31,348 nt of DNA from Stenotrophomonas sp. UBA2302 (GCA_002345545.1 DDVW01000007.1:30995-62342); one strand, 5' to 3'; positions 9,676 to 17,873 are shown, numbered from the stretch's first letter. The notes: a model not told the origin generated them from the sequence alone. A program made the numbers and translations.

Positions 9676-9684
9676 GGCGATCCT

Positions 9685-10083
9685 TTACTGACCGGTGATG
9701 GCGGTCAACATGTTCTTGACCTTGGATTCGACGAAGCTCAGCGAGGCCCGGTATTCCAGTGCGGCACGACCATAGGCGGCACGCTCCATGTCCGGATCCA
9801 CGGTGTTGCCGTCGAGGCTGGGCTGGTTGGCTTCGCGCAGGATCTGGAACGGATTCAGGCCGTCACCACCGATGCGGTAGTGCTGCTCGGCAGTGGTGGT
9901 CATCACGCCATTGACGGCGCTGCCCTGGGCATGGCGCAGGGCAGCGTCGAAATCGAGATCGCGCGCCTGATAGCCGGGCGTGTCGGCGTTGGCCAGGTTG
10001 CCGGCGATCAGTTTCATGCGCTGCTCGCGCAGCGGCATCGCCTGGGCATGGATGCCCAGATAGTCGGAAATCAGATTGGCCAT
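9685..10083 (-). CDS. flgB: Flagellar proximal rod protein FlgB
   Basis: FlgB is the first rod subunit, near the MS-ring/export gate. The 132-residue product contains LREQRMKLIAGNLANADTPG, then YQARDLDF, a classic FlgB N-terminal motif. It ends with the family block ALEYRASLSFVESKVKNML, then TAITGQ. The ATG at 10083 has a purine-rich ribosome-binding site (GGAAGG, about 7 nt upstream on the minus strand). A near-perfect sigma-54 promoter lies about 35 nt upstream, making this the leader gene of the flgBCDEF unit. Confidence 0.96.
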   Translation of the reverse strand: MANLISDYLGIHAQAMPLREQRMKLIAGNLANADTPGYQARDLDFDAALRHAQGSAVNGVMTTTAEQHYRIGGDGLNPFQILREANQPSLDGNTVDPDMERAAYGRAALEYRASLSFVESKVKNMLTAITGQ

Positions 10084-10116
10084 TCGGCACCTTCCACGGA
10101 ACGTTGCCGGGTAAGG

Positions 10117-10132
10117 TGCAAGGCCTGTGCCA
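10117..10132 (-). promoter_or_regulatory. Sigma-54 promoter for the flgBCDEF operon
   Basis: The minus strand reads TGGCACA-GGCC-TTGCA. It carries the invariant GG and GC dinucleotides at correct -24/-12 spacing and matches the consensus almost completely. Transcription would begin about 12 nt downstream, leaving a short leader of roughly 20-25 nt before the flgB ATG at 10083. Confidence 0.87.
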
Positions 10133-10255
10133 GAAGGCAGGAGCGGGTGACAAAGAACGAGGAAGGAGAGGAAGCCACCGCAAAGGCCGTCATCCCCGTG
10201 AAGGCGGAGTTCGCTGCTGCTCAGCCCGTTGCTTTTCTCTGAGGTGTTACCGCTT

Positions 10256-11200
10256 TCAGCCGGCTGCGGCCACGTGGCGCAACCGTGTCAGCACGAAATC
10301 GGCCAGCTCGTGCGGGCTGTACTTGGCGACAAAGGCGTTGGCACCCACCCGTTCGACCATGGCGTTGTTGAACACGCCCGACAGGGATGTGTGCAGCAGC
10401 ACGTAGAGGCCGGCCAGGCCCGGATGGCGGCGGATTTCCGTCGTCAGGGTGTAGCCGTCCATCGCCGGCATCTCGATGTCGGAGATCACCATGGCGTAGC
10501 GTTCAGCCGGATCCTCGCCGCCGGCATAGATCTGCAGCAGGTGCTCCAGCGCCTGCTTGCCGTCGGACAGCAGGGTGGCGGTCACGCCCAGCTGGTCGAG
10601 CACGCTGCGGATCTGCTGGCGGGCCACGCGCGAGTCGTCCACCACCAGCACCTGCATCGGCGGCGCATCGGCCGGCAGCGCCATCGACGGATCAAGCACG
10701 GCCTCGTCACGGTTCTGGGCGATGTCGGCCAGCACGCTTTCCACGTCGATGACCTGGATCAGCTCGCCCTGGAAGCGGGTGACCGCGGTCAGGTAGCTGG
10801 ATTCGGCGCCCAGTTCAGGCGGTGGCTGGATGTCTTCCACCGCGATATTGACGATGCGCTCCACGCCGCTGACCAGGAAACCCTGCACCGAGCGGTTGAA
10901 CTCGGTCACCACCAGGTAGCCCGGCGAGGTGTCGGCCTCCGGTTCGCGCTCGGGATGGCCGATGGCCAGTCCCAGATCCAGTACCGGCACCGAGCGCCCC
11001 CGCACATCGGCCACCCCGGCAAACTGCGCGGGCAGGCCCGGCACGAGGAACAGCGACGGGCGGCGCAGCACTTCCTGGACCTTGAAGACGTTCACGCCAA
11101 AAAGCTGACGTCCGCCAAGGCGGAACAACAGCAGGGCGAGCCGGTTGTGGCCCGCCAGGCGGGTGCGCTGATCGATGCGGTTGAGCAGGTCATGTGACAT
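10256..11200 (-). CDS. cheV: Chemotaxis coupling/adaptor protein CheV
   Basis: CheV couples chemoreceptors to CheA through a CheW-like domain and adjusts signalling through a phosphorylatable receiver. The 314-residue product has a CheW domain at about 10-165 (LFGVNVFKVQEVLR, then VADVRGRSVPVLDLG). A receiver follows at 182-308 with acidic pair D188/D189, phospho-acceptor D241 in VISDIEMPAMDGY, T271 and K293. The open frame continues upstream with no homology, so MSHDLLNRIDQRTRL at 11200 is taken as the start. No Shine-Dalgarno is visible there, and a sigma-28-like promoter sits so close that the mRNA may be leaderless. It is transcribed toward flgB. Confidence 0.93.
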   Translation of the reverse strand: MSHDLLNRIDQRTRLAGHNRLALLLFRLGGRQLFGVNVFKVQEVLRRPSLFLVPGLPAQFAGVADVRGRSVPVLDLGLAIGHPEREPEADTSPGYLVVTEFNRSVQGFLVSGVERIVNIAVEDIQPPPELGAESSYLTAVTRFQGELIQVIDVESVLADIAQNRDEAVLDPSMALPADAPPMQVLVVDDSRVARQQIRSVLDQLGVTATLLSDGKQALEHLLQIYAGGEDPAERYAMVISDIEMPAMDGYTLTTEIRRHPGLAGLYVLLHTSLSGVFNNAMVERVGANAFVAKYSPHELADFVLTRLRHVAAAG

Positions 11201-11207
11201 GCAAGCG

Positions 11208-11234
11208 GTATCGGCGCCGCCGGCATGGACTTGA
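11208..11234 (-). promoter_or_regulatory. Sigma-28 (FliA) type promoter for cheV
   Basis: On the minus strand TCAAG is followed by 14 nt and GCCGATAC. The FliA consensus is TAAAG, 14 nt, GCCGATAA, so the spacing is exact and the -10 box has one mismatch. The -10 box ends only 8 nt from the cheV ATG. Confidence 0.68.
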
Positions 11235-11244
11235 GCCCGCATTC

Positions 11245-11260
11245 CGGCACGGCGCTTGCA
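11245..11260 (+). promoter_or_regulatory. Sigma-54 promoter for flgA
   Basis: The sequence reads CGGCACG-GCGC-TTGCA. It matches the -24/-12 consensus except for the first base, with GG-GC spacing identical to the flgB and flgG promoters. Transcription would start about 12 nt downstream, roughly 20 nt before the flgA ATG at 11294. It is divergent from the cheV promoter, with only 10 nt between the two elements. Confidence 0.8.
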
Positions 11261-11293
11261 TGGTTGCGGGGGCATTCTGTTCCTGGAGTTTCC

Positions 11294-11938
11294 ATGCGTC
11301 TGTCGCTTCTGTTGTGCCTGCTGCTTGCCGCGCCGGCGTGGGCTGCCGGGTTCCAGTCGGTGGCATCGATCAAGACCGCGGCGCTGTCGCTGCTGGACCC
11401 GGCCGCCGAAGGGGAGGCCCTGGTCGATGCCGGCTTGCGTCTGCCTGCCTGTCCGCAGCCGCTGCAGGCACGGGCCACCGGCACCAGCACCACCGAGGTG
11501 ACGTGCCCGCAGGCGGGTGGCTGGCGCCTGTTCGTGCCGGTGAAGGTGCGCCGCGAACAACCCGTGCTGGTGCTGGGACGTGGGATCGCCGCTGGAGAAA
11601 CCCTGACCGCGGCCGATATTTCCATCGTCCGTCGTGATACCGCACGGATCGCCGGTGCGGTGCTGTCCGATCCGCAACGCGCGATAGGGCAGGTGGCACG
11701 GCGCACACTGGCGGCAGGCAGCCTGCTGTCGGCGGGGGATCTGGTCGCGCAGCGGGTGATCCGTCGCGGTGACAGCGTGGCGCTGGTGGCACGGCGCGGC
11801 GGCGTGGAAGTACGCATGGCGGGACGGGCGCTGGGCGATGCCGGCGAGCACGAGCGGGTCTCGGTCGAGAACCTCTCATCCCGCAAGGTGCTGCAGGGCG
11901 TGGTGAGCGCGGACGGCGAAGTTGTCGTTTCCCGGTAA
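11294..11938 (+). CDS. flgA: Flagellar P-ring assembly chaperone FlgA
   Basis: FlgA is a periplasmic chaperone for P-ring (FlgI) assembly. The 214-residue precursor starts MRLSLLLCLLLAAPAWA, a Sec signal peptide with a predicted cut after AWA at residue 17. The mature part has the FlgA/SAF-like domain: VLVLGRGIAAGETLTAADIS, then GQVARRTLAAGSLLSAGDLV, and a C-terminal RRGDSVALVARRGGVEV block ending in the typical VLQGVVSADGEVVV. The ATG at 11294 is chosen over an upstream in-frame start because the signal peptide begins there and a GGAG ribosome-binding site precedes it. It is the only rod/ring gene here on the plus strand. Confidence 0.94.
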   Translation: MRLSLLLCLLLAAPAWAAGFQSVASIKTAALSLLDPAAEGEALVDAGLRLPACPQPLQARATGTSTTEVTCPQAGGWRLFVPVKVRREQPVLVLGRGIAAGETLTAADISIVRRDTARIAGAVLSDPQRAIGQVARRTLAAGSLLSAGDLVAQRVIRRGDSVALVARRGGVEVRMAGRALGDAGEHERVSVENLSSRKVLQGVVSADGEVVVSR

Positions 11939-11945
11939 ATTCCCT

Positions 11946-11972
11946 TAAAGATCGCCGGCCCGGTGCCGCTAA
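11946..11972 (+). promoter_or_regulatory. Sigma-28 (FliA) promoter for flgMN
   Basis: TAAAG at 11946-11950, a 14-nt spacer, then GCCGCTAA at 11965-11972. This differs from the FliA consensus (TAAAG, 14 nt, GCCGATAA) at one base. It lies just after flgA and about 30 nt before the flgM ATG, so flgM would be feedback-controlled by the sigma factor it inhibits, as known in other flagellar systems. Confidence 0.85.
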
Positions 11973-12003
11973 CCTATACGAACCGAATCAGGACCCTCAT
12001 CAC

Positions 12004-12303
12004 ATGAGCCAGAAAATCGACGGCGGCATCACGGCAAACGCCCAGCTTCGCCCGGTCGCTCCGGCCAAGACCACCCCGGCCGGGGATTCTCCGGCACGCC
12101 CGGTGGAAGCGGCCGACAGCCTGCGCCTGACCGGCGAGGCCACCAACCTGCAGGCCCTGCAGCGCGAGCTTTCAAATGCACCGGCGATCGACAACGCCCG
12201 CGTGCAGGCGGTGCGTGAGGCGCTTGAGAACGGCAGCTACCGGATCAATCCGGAGGTCATCGCCCAGCGCATGCTGGACCTGGACCAGCAGCTGCTCGCA
12301 TGA
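12004..12303 (+). CDS. flgM: Anti-sigma-28 factor FlgM
   Basis: FlgM binds and inhibits FliA (sigma-28) until the hook is complete, then is exported through the flagellar channel. The 99-residue product is the usual size (about 97). It starts MSQKIDGGI, has a disordered Ala/Pro/Thr-rich N-terminal half, and carries the sigma-binding C-terminal helices: NARVQAVREALENGSYRINP, then EVIAQRMLDLDQQL. An AGGA motif about 10 nt upstream serves as ribosome-binding site. The stop overlaps the flgN start (ATGA), indicating coupled translation. Confidence 0.95.
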   Translation: MSQKIDGGITANAQLRPVAPAKTTPAGDSPARPVEAADSLRLTGEATNLQALQRELSNAPAIDNARVQAVREALENGSYRINPEVIAQRMLDLDQQLLA

Positions 12304-12638
12304 AGCTGACCATGGGCAATCCGCTGCAGCAGTTGAGCGATGCGCTGGACGGTGAGCGTCAGGCGCTGGTCGAGCATGACGTTCCGGCGCTGATCGCCGC
12401 GACCGGTCGCAAGCTTGAGGCCCTGCGGTTGCTGGAAGCGCAGCCTCCGCTCGAAGAGGCCTCCAGGCTGCAGGAACTGGCCGAGCGCAACCGTGCCAAT
12501 GGCGCCCTGCTGGCGCGCCGGCGTCGTGAGGTCAACTGGGCCTTGCGCCAGCTGGGACGCAGCGAGACCGCGTCCGCTTACGACGCCAAAGGCCAGGCGC
12601 AGCTGTTGCACACCCGCAAGCCGCTGGCGGTGGTCTGA
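12300..12638 (+). CDS. flgN: Flagellar export chaperone FlgN
   Basis: FlgN is the cytoplasmic export chaperone for the junction proteins FlgK and FlgL, both encoded at the left of this window. The 112-residue, mostly helical product includes LSDALDGERQALVEHDVPAL and LEALRLLEAQPPLEEASRLQ, then a basic stretch (LLARRRREVNWALRQLG), as in FlgN proteins. It is somewhat shorter than the enterobacterial protein (about 138). The assignment rests on this helical pattern and on its coupling to flgM through a 4-nt overlap. Confidence 0.88.
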   Translation: MKLTMGNPLQQLSDALDGERQALVEHDVPALIAATGRKLEALRLLEAQPPLEEASRLQELAERNRANGALLARRRREVNWALRQLGRSETASAYDAKGQAQLLHTRKPLAVV

Positions 12639-12723
12639 GCCTGCCGGCAGTGTGCCGCCGTGCCGGAACCTGCCGTGGTGAACGGTATATATTGCCCCTC
12701 CATTCCGTGGACTGCCGGTAGCT

Positions 12724-13959
12724 GTGCCCATCTCCGATTCTTCCCCTCTTTCCAACGCCCTGTTTCCCCTGCCTTCTGCCGATGTGCTGCGCGTATTGGC
12801 CGAGCGCATCCAGGACGGAATGCTGCTGTGTGACGGAAACGGCAATACCTCGCTGATCAACCAGCCCGCACGCGAGCTGCTGGATGCCGAAGGCGTACCG
12901 CCTGCCGCCCTCGGCACGCGGCTGTCCGAGCTGTTGCCGCCGGCCGCACTGGTGCAGGCCAGAAGTGCCGGACTGTGGAGCGGCAGTCTTCCGGTCGGCG
13001 AGCGCGTGGTCATCGTGCAGATCTATCACCATCTGGACGACGGCAAGGACACCTACCTCGTTCTGTTCCGCCATATCAATGGGCAGGAAGCCTACGAGCA
13101 GGAGCTGCAGCAACGCCACGCCGAGCTGCGGCAGGCCTATCAGCGCCTGAACGGAGCCCAGGAAAAGCTTCTGCAATCGGAAAAGATGGCCTCCATCGGC
13201 CAGTTGGCGGCCGGTGTCGCCCACGAAATCAACAATCCGATCGGCTACGTACATTCCAACCTGGGCAGCCTGCAGGAATACCTGCGCAGCCTGTTCACGG
13301 TGATCGAGGCCTACGAGCGCGCATTGCGGGCACCGGATCCCAAGGCGCTGATTCCGGAGATCGACGGCATCCGCAGCCGTCTGGATATCGACTTCATCAG
13401 CCGCGACCTGCCGCAACTGATGGCCGAGTCACGCGAGGGTATCGAGCGGGTGACACGCATCGTGCGCGATCTGAAGGATTTCTCCTATTCGGGTCGTGAT
13501 GACGCCTGGAAGCTGGTGGACCTGCACGCCGGGCTCGAGTCGACCATCAACATCATCTGGAACGAGCTCAAGTACAAGGTCACGCTGGAACGCAACTACG
13601 GTGATCTGCCGATGGTGGAATGCCTGCCGTCGGAGTTGAACCAGGTCTACATGAACTTGCTGCTCAATGCCGGCCATGCGGTGGCCGAGCGCGGGCATAT
13701 CGTGGTCAGCACCGGCACCAGCGGCGATGAGGTGTGGGTGGAGTTCAAGGACAACGGCAGCGGCATTTCGCCGGAATTGCGCCAGCGTATCTTCGATCCG
13801 TTCTTCACCACCAAGGCGGTGGGCAGCGGCACCGGGCTGGGCCTGTCGATTTCCTACGGCATCATCAACAAGCACCATGGCCGCATCGACCTGGACAGCA
13901 CGGTGGGCGAGGGGTCGTGTTTCCGCATCACCCTGCCGGTGCGTCAGCCCAAGAGCTAG
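12724..13959 (+). CDS. Soluble PAS-containing sensor histidine kinase (RavA-like position)
   Basis: This is a cytoplasmic HisKA-type kinase of 411 residues with no membrane segment. Residues 20-120 form a PAS-like fold ([20 protein letters not shown], then QPARELLD) and 120-155 a coiled coil. The HisKA H-box is [16 protein letters not shown] with phospho-acceptor H167. The ATPase domain has N315, G1 box DNGSG (343-347), F box FDPFFTTK and G2 box GSGTGLGLS (367-375), all intact. The start is taken as GTG at 12724, since no suitable ATG exists upstream of the PAS region. It converges on the ravR-like regulator gene. In Xanthomonas campestris a kinase named RavA acts on RavR; equivalence here is inferred from position. 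Confidence 0.85.
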   Translation: MPISDSSPLSNALFPLPSADVLRVLAERIQDGMLLCDGNGNTSLINQPARELLDAEGVPPAALGTRLSELLPPAALVQARSAGLWSGSLPVGERVVIVQIYHHLDDGKDTYLVLFRHINGQEAYEQELQQRHAELRQAYQRLNGAQEKLLQSEKMASIGQLAAGVAHEINNPIGYVHSNLGSLQEYLRSLFTVIEAYERALRAPDPKALIPEIDGIRSRLDIDFISRDLPQLMAESREGIERVTRIVRDLKDFSYSGRDDAWKLVDLHAGLESTINIIWNELKYKVTLERNYGDLPMVECLPSELNQVYMNLLLNAGHAVAERGHIVVSTGTSGDEVWVEFKDNGSGISPELRQRIFDPFFTTKAVGSGTGLGLSISYGIINKHHGRIDLDSTVGEGSCFRITLPVRQPKS

Positions 13960-14052
13960 GAACGCGTGGAGAGTAGCGAGGAGAAATAGCCGCTGCGTGG
14001 CGTTGCTCCGGGCTTCGGGCTTCCCTCGTTCCTCTTTACCCGTTGCCTGATC

Positions 14053-15783
14053 TCACTCGCTCCTGACCACCCCGCGCTTCTCGTCGTGGGTGCGGAACGC
14101 CTGGCGGATGTGCTCGCGCAACTCGTCGTCGTTCCACGGCTTGGTCAGGAAGCGGTAGATCGAGCCGCGGTTGATCGCGTCGGTCACCGTGGTCAGGTCG
14201 GTATAGCCGGACAGCACCAGGCGGATGGTGTCCGGGTAGAGCATTTTCACCCGCCCGAGGAACTCGGTTCCGCTCATGTCGCTCATGCGCTGGTCGGACA
14301 GGATCACCTGCACGTCATTGATCGCCAGCAGGTCGAAGGCATCGCGCACATTGCCGGCGGCAAGGATGCGGTAGCCGTCGCGGCGGAACAGGCGCACCAG
14401 CGAACGCAGCACGTTTTCCTCGTCATCCAGCAGCAGCAGGGTCTGGTCCGGGCGGGTTTCGGCAAAGGCCTCCGGGCGCAGGTAGCGGCGCCGCAGGGTC
14501 ATGCCGGCGGCATCGGCCGACATCGGCTCGCCGAACATGTAGCCCTGGAACACGTCGCAGTCGTTGCGCCGCAAAAAGCCCAGCTGCGCCTGTGATTCGA
14601 CGCCGTTGGCGATCACCGTCATGCCCAGCTGGTGGCCCATGGCGATGATCGCGCGACTGATCGCCGCCTCGCGGTTGGCCGCCGGCGCACTCTTGATGAA
14701 GCTGCGGTCGATCTTCAGCTTGTCGACCGGATAACGCACCAGCGCGCTGAGGCTGGAATCGCCGGTACCGAAATTGTCCAGGCTCAGGCTGATGCCTTCG
14801 TTGCGCAGATTGGCCAGGGTTTCGTAGACGAAGTTGACGTTGTTGGTCAGCGCGCTTTCATTGATCTCCAGTGTCAGCATGCGCGCCGGCACACCGGTGG
14901 ACTGCAGCGTCTCCAGCACTTCGGTGAAGAAGCTGGGGCGCAGCAGCTGCAGCGTGGAGACGTTGATGGCCACGCTGAAGTCGTCGAAGCCCTGGTCCAG
15001 CCACAGCCGCACCTGGCGCAGGGCGGCCTCCAGCACCCAGGAGCCGATCTGGACGATGATGCCCAGCCGCTCGGCGGTGCGCATGAAACGCTCGGGAACC
15101 AGCAGCCCCAGGGTTGGCGACTGCCAGCGCAGCAGCGCTTCCATGCCGACCACATGGCCATCGCGGGCGCTGACCAGTGGCTGGTAGCGCAGCCGCAGCT
15201 CCCCGTTGTCGATGGCATCGACCAGTTGCCGGGCGATGATGCTTTCGCTGTGCGCGCTGCGCGGCTTGTGCAGCATGTGCAGGTGCACGCAGTTGCCGCC
15301 TTCGCGACCGGCCTGGTGCACCGCGTCCTCGGCAAGGTCGAGCAGGCGGCTGGGCTGGGTGGCATGCTCCGGGCACAGGCTGACCCCGATCTTGGCGGTC
15401 AGGAACAGGGTGTAGGGCAATACCGAGAGCGGAAGCTCCATCTGCTGGCGCAACTGCTCGGCGATCTCTTCCGGCAGTGGATCGCCGGGCATGCGGGGAA
15501 TGGCGATCAGGAACTCGTCGCTGCCGTGTCGCCACAGTTTTCCTCGCCCCTGCAACTGGTCACGCAACCGTTCGGCGATCAGCTCCAGCGCCTGGTCGCC
15601 GACTTCCGCGCTCATGTTCTCGTTGACCGAGGCGAAGTGGTCGATATCCAGGTGCATCACCATCAACGGCGGACCGCCACTGGCGGCAGCGCTGACCAGA
15701 GCCGCGAACTCGGGATTGCCGGCACCCAGCCGGGCCGTCTGCGTGTCCGGCGCGAACATTGAAGAAGGGGCGGTCATCCACAT
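14053..15783 (-). CDS. ravR: RavR-like response regulator: degenerate GGDEF, EAL, C-terminal receiver
   Basis: A predicted c-di-GMP-related response regulator of 576 residues. Residues 35-170 are a GGDEF domain whose signature is GSDEF (87-91) with no I-site, so cyclase activity is unlikely. Residues 185-430 are an EAL domain with E215, N274, E306, D336, K357 and Q413. However, the usual DD pair reads DN (336-337) and the EGVE loop reads NGVE (N393), so phosphodiesterase activity is uncertain. Residues 446-570 form a receiver with D453/D454, phospho-acceptor D497, S525 and K548. The receiver-last order matches RavR of Xanthomonas as I recall it. It is 2 nt downstream of the membrane kinase gene and convergent with the soluble kinase. 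Confidence 0.85.
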   Translation of the reverse strand: MWMTAPSSMFAPDTQTARLGAGNPEFAALVSAAASGGPPLMVMHLDIDHFASVNENMSAEVGDQALELIAERLRDQLQGRGKLWRHGSDEFLIAIPRMPGDPLPEEIAEQLRQQMELPLSVLPYTLFLTAKIGVSLCPEHATQPSRLLDLAEDAVHQAGREGGNCVHLHMLHKPRSAHSESIIARQLVDAIDNGELRLRYQPLVSARDGHVVGMEALLRWQSPTLGLLVPERFMRTAERLGIIVQIGSWVLEAALRQVRLWLDQGFDDFSVAINVSTLQLLRPSFFTEVLETLQSTGVPARMLTLEINESALTNNVNFVYETLANLRNEGISLSLDNFGTGDSSLSALVRYPVDKLKIDRSFIKSAPAANREAAISRAIIAMGHQLGMTVIANGVESQAQLGFLRRNDCDVFQGYMFGEPMSADAAGMTLRRRYLRPEAFAETRPDQTLLLLDDEENVLRSLVRLFRRDGYRILAAGNVRDAFDLLAINDVQVILSDQRMSDMSGTEFLGRVKMLYPDTIRLVLSGYTDLTTVTDAINRGSIYRFLTKPWNDDELREHIRQAFRTHDEKRGVVRSE

Positions 15784-15785
15784 GG

Positions 15786-17873
15786 TCAGTGTCCGGCAGT
15801 TGTTTCGGGCGGCGGCGAAGCACGAAGGGGCAGGTGCAGGTCGATGCAGGTACCTTCACCCGGCGCGGTGATGATCTCAAGCCGTCCACCCACACTTTGT
15901 GCGCGCTCACGCATCACGATCAGGCCAAGACCACGCGGGCCATCCGGGTCGAAGCCTTCGCCATCATCGACGACCGTCAGGTGCAGCTGGCCGTCGCCGG
16001 TTTCGGCCAGACGCAGGCGGACCTGGCTGGCGCGGGCGTGGCGCAGGCAGTTGGTCAGGCTTTCCTGGGCGATACGGAAACATGCCTGCTCGATGGCATT
16101 GTCCGGCCGTTGTGAAAGCGCCTCTATGTCCAGCAGCAGTTCCACCGGTGAGACGCGGAACAGCTGGCCGGCCTGCCAGCTCAGCGCCGCTTCCAGACCG
16201 AGGGCGTCCAGCTGGGGCGGGCGCAGCAGCATCGACAGGTTGCGCAGCCGGGTCACGGTGCTGTCGACCAGCTCGATGATCTGGCCGATGTCCTCGTTGC
16301 GATGCGCCGTATCGGTTTCATGCATGGCGGCATGCGCGGCCAGCTTTATCGCGGTGATGGACTGGCCGATATCGTCATGCAGATCACGCGAGATGGCCCT
16401 GCGCTCGTCTTCCTGTACCGAAAACAGCCGCGCCGCCATAGCCTGCAATTCCCGGTTGCCGGTCTCCAGCGCCACCCGGCTCGATTCCAGCTCGGTAAGG
16501 TCGCGGATGACCAGCAGGCGGCAGTCGCGGCCGCCATAGCGCAGCTCGCCCACCGACAATGCCGCCAGGAAGCGGCTTCCGTCCTGGCGCTGGATGTGCG
16601 GTACCAGTGGCGGAAGCCGGTCCAGATAGCGGCGCGGCAGATTGAGGTAATCGCGCACCCGCGGCAGGTCCTCGCTGGCGATCAGCGATTGCAGGCCCGT
16701 TCCGGTCAACTGCTCGGCCGTGGAACCGAACTGCTCGGCACCGACCGGGTTGATGTACAGCACGTGCTCGTCGGAGAGGATGACAACGCCATCGGGCAGT
16801 ACCCGCACCAGTTCGCGGAACTGTTCTTCGCGCTCGCGCAGCAGTTGCCTGGACTGCTCGCGCTCGCTGACATCCTGCAAGGTGCCCTGGATCGTTGTGG
16901 TTTCCGCATCCGCCGGCACCGCGCGCGCACGCAGGTGCAGCGTCAGCAGGCGGCCATCCATCGCCCGTACCTGCAGCAGCATGTCCAGCGGCGTCGCCCC
17001 GGCACCGGCCAGCGCGGCGATGCGTTGCTGCAGTTCATCGGCCTGGCGTTCGCCAAGCGGCAGGGCCTCGCGCAACGGCTGCCAAAGCGGTGCCGGTGCG
17101 GGTCGACGTGCCAGCAGGTGGCCGGCTTCGTTGGACAGGCGGATGCGGCGGTTGTGGGGATCGATTTCAACCGCACCGATCGCGGCAATCGACTGGGCTT
17201 CGCGTATGCGGTCCAGTGCGGTCCTGAGCTGGTGCCGGGTGGCGACCTCCTCGGCGCGGTCGATCAGGTTGACCAGACGGGCCGGGCGGCCGCGGAAGGT
17301 GAGCGGATTGCCCCACAGTTCGGCCGCGCGCCGGCTGCCGTCGCGCAGCAGCAGCTCGATCAGCAGGTGCGCGCGTTCCCCGGGCTGCTGTTGCACGTCC
17401 ACCATGTGTTGGCCAAGCGCCTGTTCCCGCTCCGGTGGAACCAGCCGCTCGATGGAAACACCTGACAGCGCTTCGGCGCTCCAGCCCAGCAGGGCTTCCG
17501 CTGCCGGATTGGCATCCAGTACCTGCAACGAACCGATGTCGTAGATCAGCATCGCCCCGGCATTGGAATGGAAGCGCTGCCGGTAGTCGTGGTAGCCGTT
17601 TTCAAGCCGGGCCTGCTCTGTTTCCACTGCGGCCAGTTTGCGCCGCGCATGCAGTACGAGCAGCAGGCTGGCCAGGGCCAGGGTGGCGAGGCAAACCACC
17701 GCAATGGAAATGGCCGCCGGTGATGAGAACGCCGGAATCGCCAGTGCGCAGACGCCGCAGCCCAGCAACAACGCCAGAAGGAAAAGGGTGCACCGGCGCA
17801 GGCTGCGCCTTGACGCTTCCAGCGTGGCGGCAGGTGGGGGCGGCAGGGGGTCGGGGGACGGTACGGTTTCCAT
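15786..17873 (-). CDS. ravS: Membrane PAS sensor histidine kinase, NarX/HisKA_3 type (RavS-like)
   Basis: A 695-residue inner-membrane kinase. Two hydrophobic helices lie at about 28-47 and 53-75. Three PAS-like modules follow: about 95-205 (SLQVLDANPAAEALLGW), 220-340 (weak), and 348-460 (LPDGVVILSDEHVLYINPVG). The kinase core is HisKA_3 type, with phospho-acceptor H499 in SRDLHDDIGQSI. The HATPase domain has N608 (AQESLTNCLRHA), DDGEGF (636-641) and RGLGL (647-651). NarX-type kinases usually pair with NarL-type DNA-binding regulators, but the gene 2 nt downstream encodes a GGDEF-EAL-REC protein, as in the Xanthomonas RavS/RavR pair. The start lies about 160 nt from the divergent PAS-GGDEF-EAL gene. 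Confidence 0.85.
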   Translation of the reverse strand: METVPSPDPLPPPPAATLEASRRSLRRCTLFLLALLLGCGVCALAIPAFSSPAAISIAVVCLATLALASLLLVLHARRKLAAVETEQARLENGYHDYRQRFHSNAGAMLIYDIGSLQVLDANPAAEALLGWSAEALSGVSIERLVPPEREQALGQHMVDVQQQPGERAHLLIELLLRDGSRRAAELWGNPLTFRGRPARLVNLIDRAEEVATRHQLRTALDRIREAQSIAAIGAVEIDPHNRRIRLSNEAGHLLARRPAPAPLWQPLREALPLGERQADELQQRIAALAGAGATPLDMLLQVRAMDGRLLTLHLRARAVPADAETTTIQGTLQDVSEREQSRQLLREREEQFRELVRVLPDGVVILSDEHVLYINPVGAEQFGSTAEQLTGTGLQSLIASEDLPRVRDYLNLPRRYLDRLPPLVPHIQRQDGSRFLAALSVGELRYGGRDCRLLVIRDLTELESSRVALETGNRELQAMAARLFSVQEDERRAISRDLHDDIGQSITAIKLAAHAAMHETDTAHRNEDIGQIIELVDSTVTRLRNLSMLLRPPQLDALGLEAALSWQAGQLFRVSPVELLLDIEALSQRPDNAIEQACFRIAQESLTNCLRHARASQVRLRLAETGDGQLHLTVVDDGEGFDPDGPRGLGLIVMRERAQSVGGRLEIITAPGEGTCIDLHLPLRASPPPETTAGH

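Noticed and set aside
10180..10215. REP-like element (CATCCCCGTGAAGGCGGAG) between flgB and cheV
   Set aside because: It resembles a degenerate palindromic repeat, but there is only one imperfect copy, so it cannot be supported from this window.
11201..11851. Upstream extension of the cheV frame to 531 codons
   Set aside because: The extension is antisense to flgA and has no homology; the CheW domain begins right after the ATG at 11200.
12661..12723. Sigma-70 promoter (TATATT at 12688-12693) before the soluble kinase
   Set aside because: A -10-like box is present, but no acceptable -35 at 16-18 nt spacing, so it is too weak to list.
13960..14052. Bidirectional terminator between the convergent kinase and ravR-like genes
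   Set aside because: Short GAGG/CCTC complementarity exists, but no continuous stem with a T-run on either strand.
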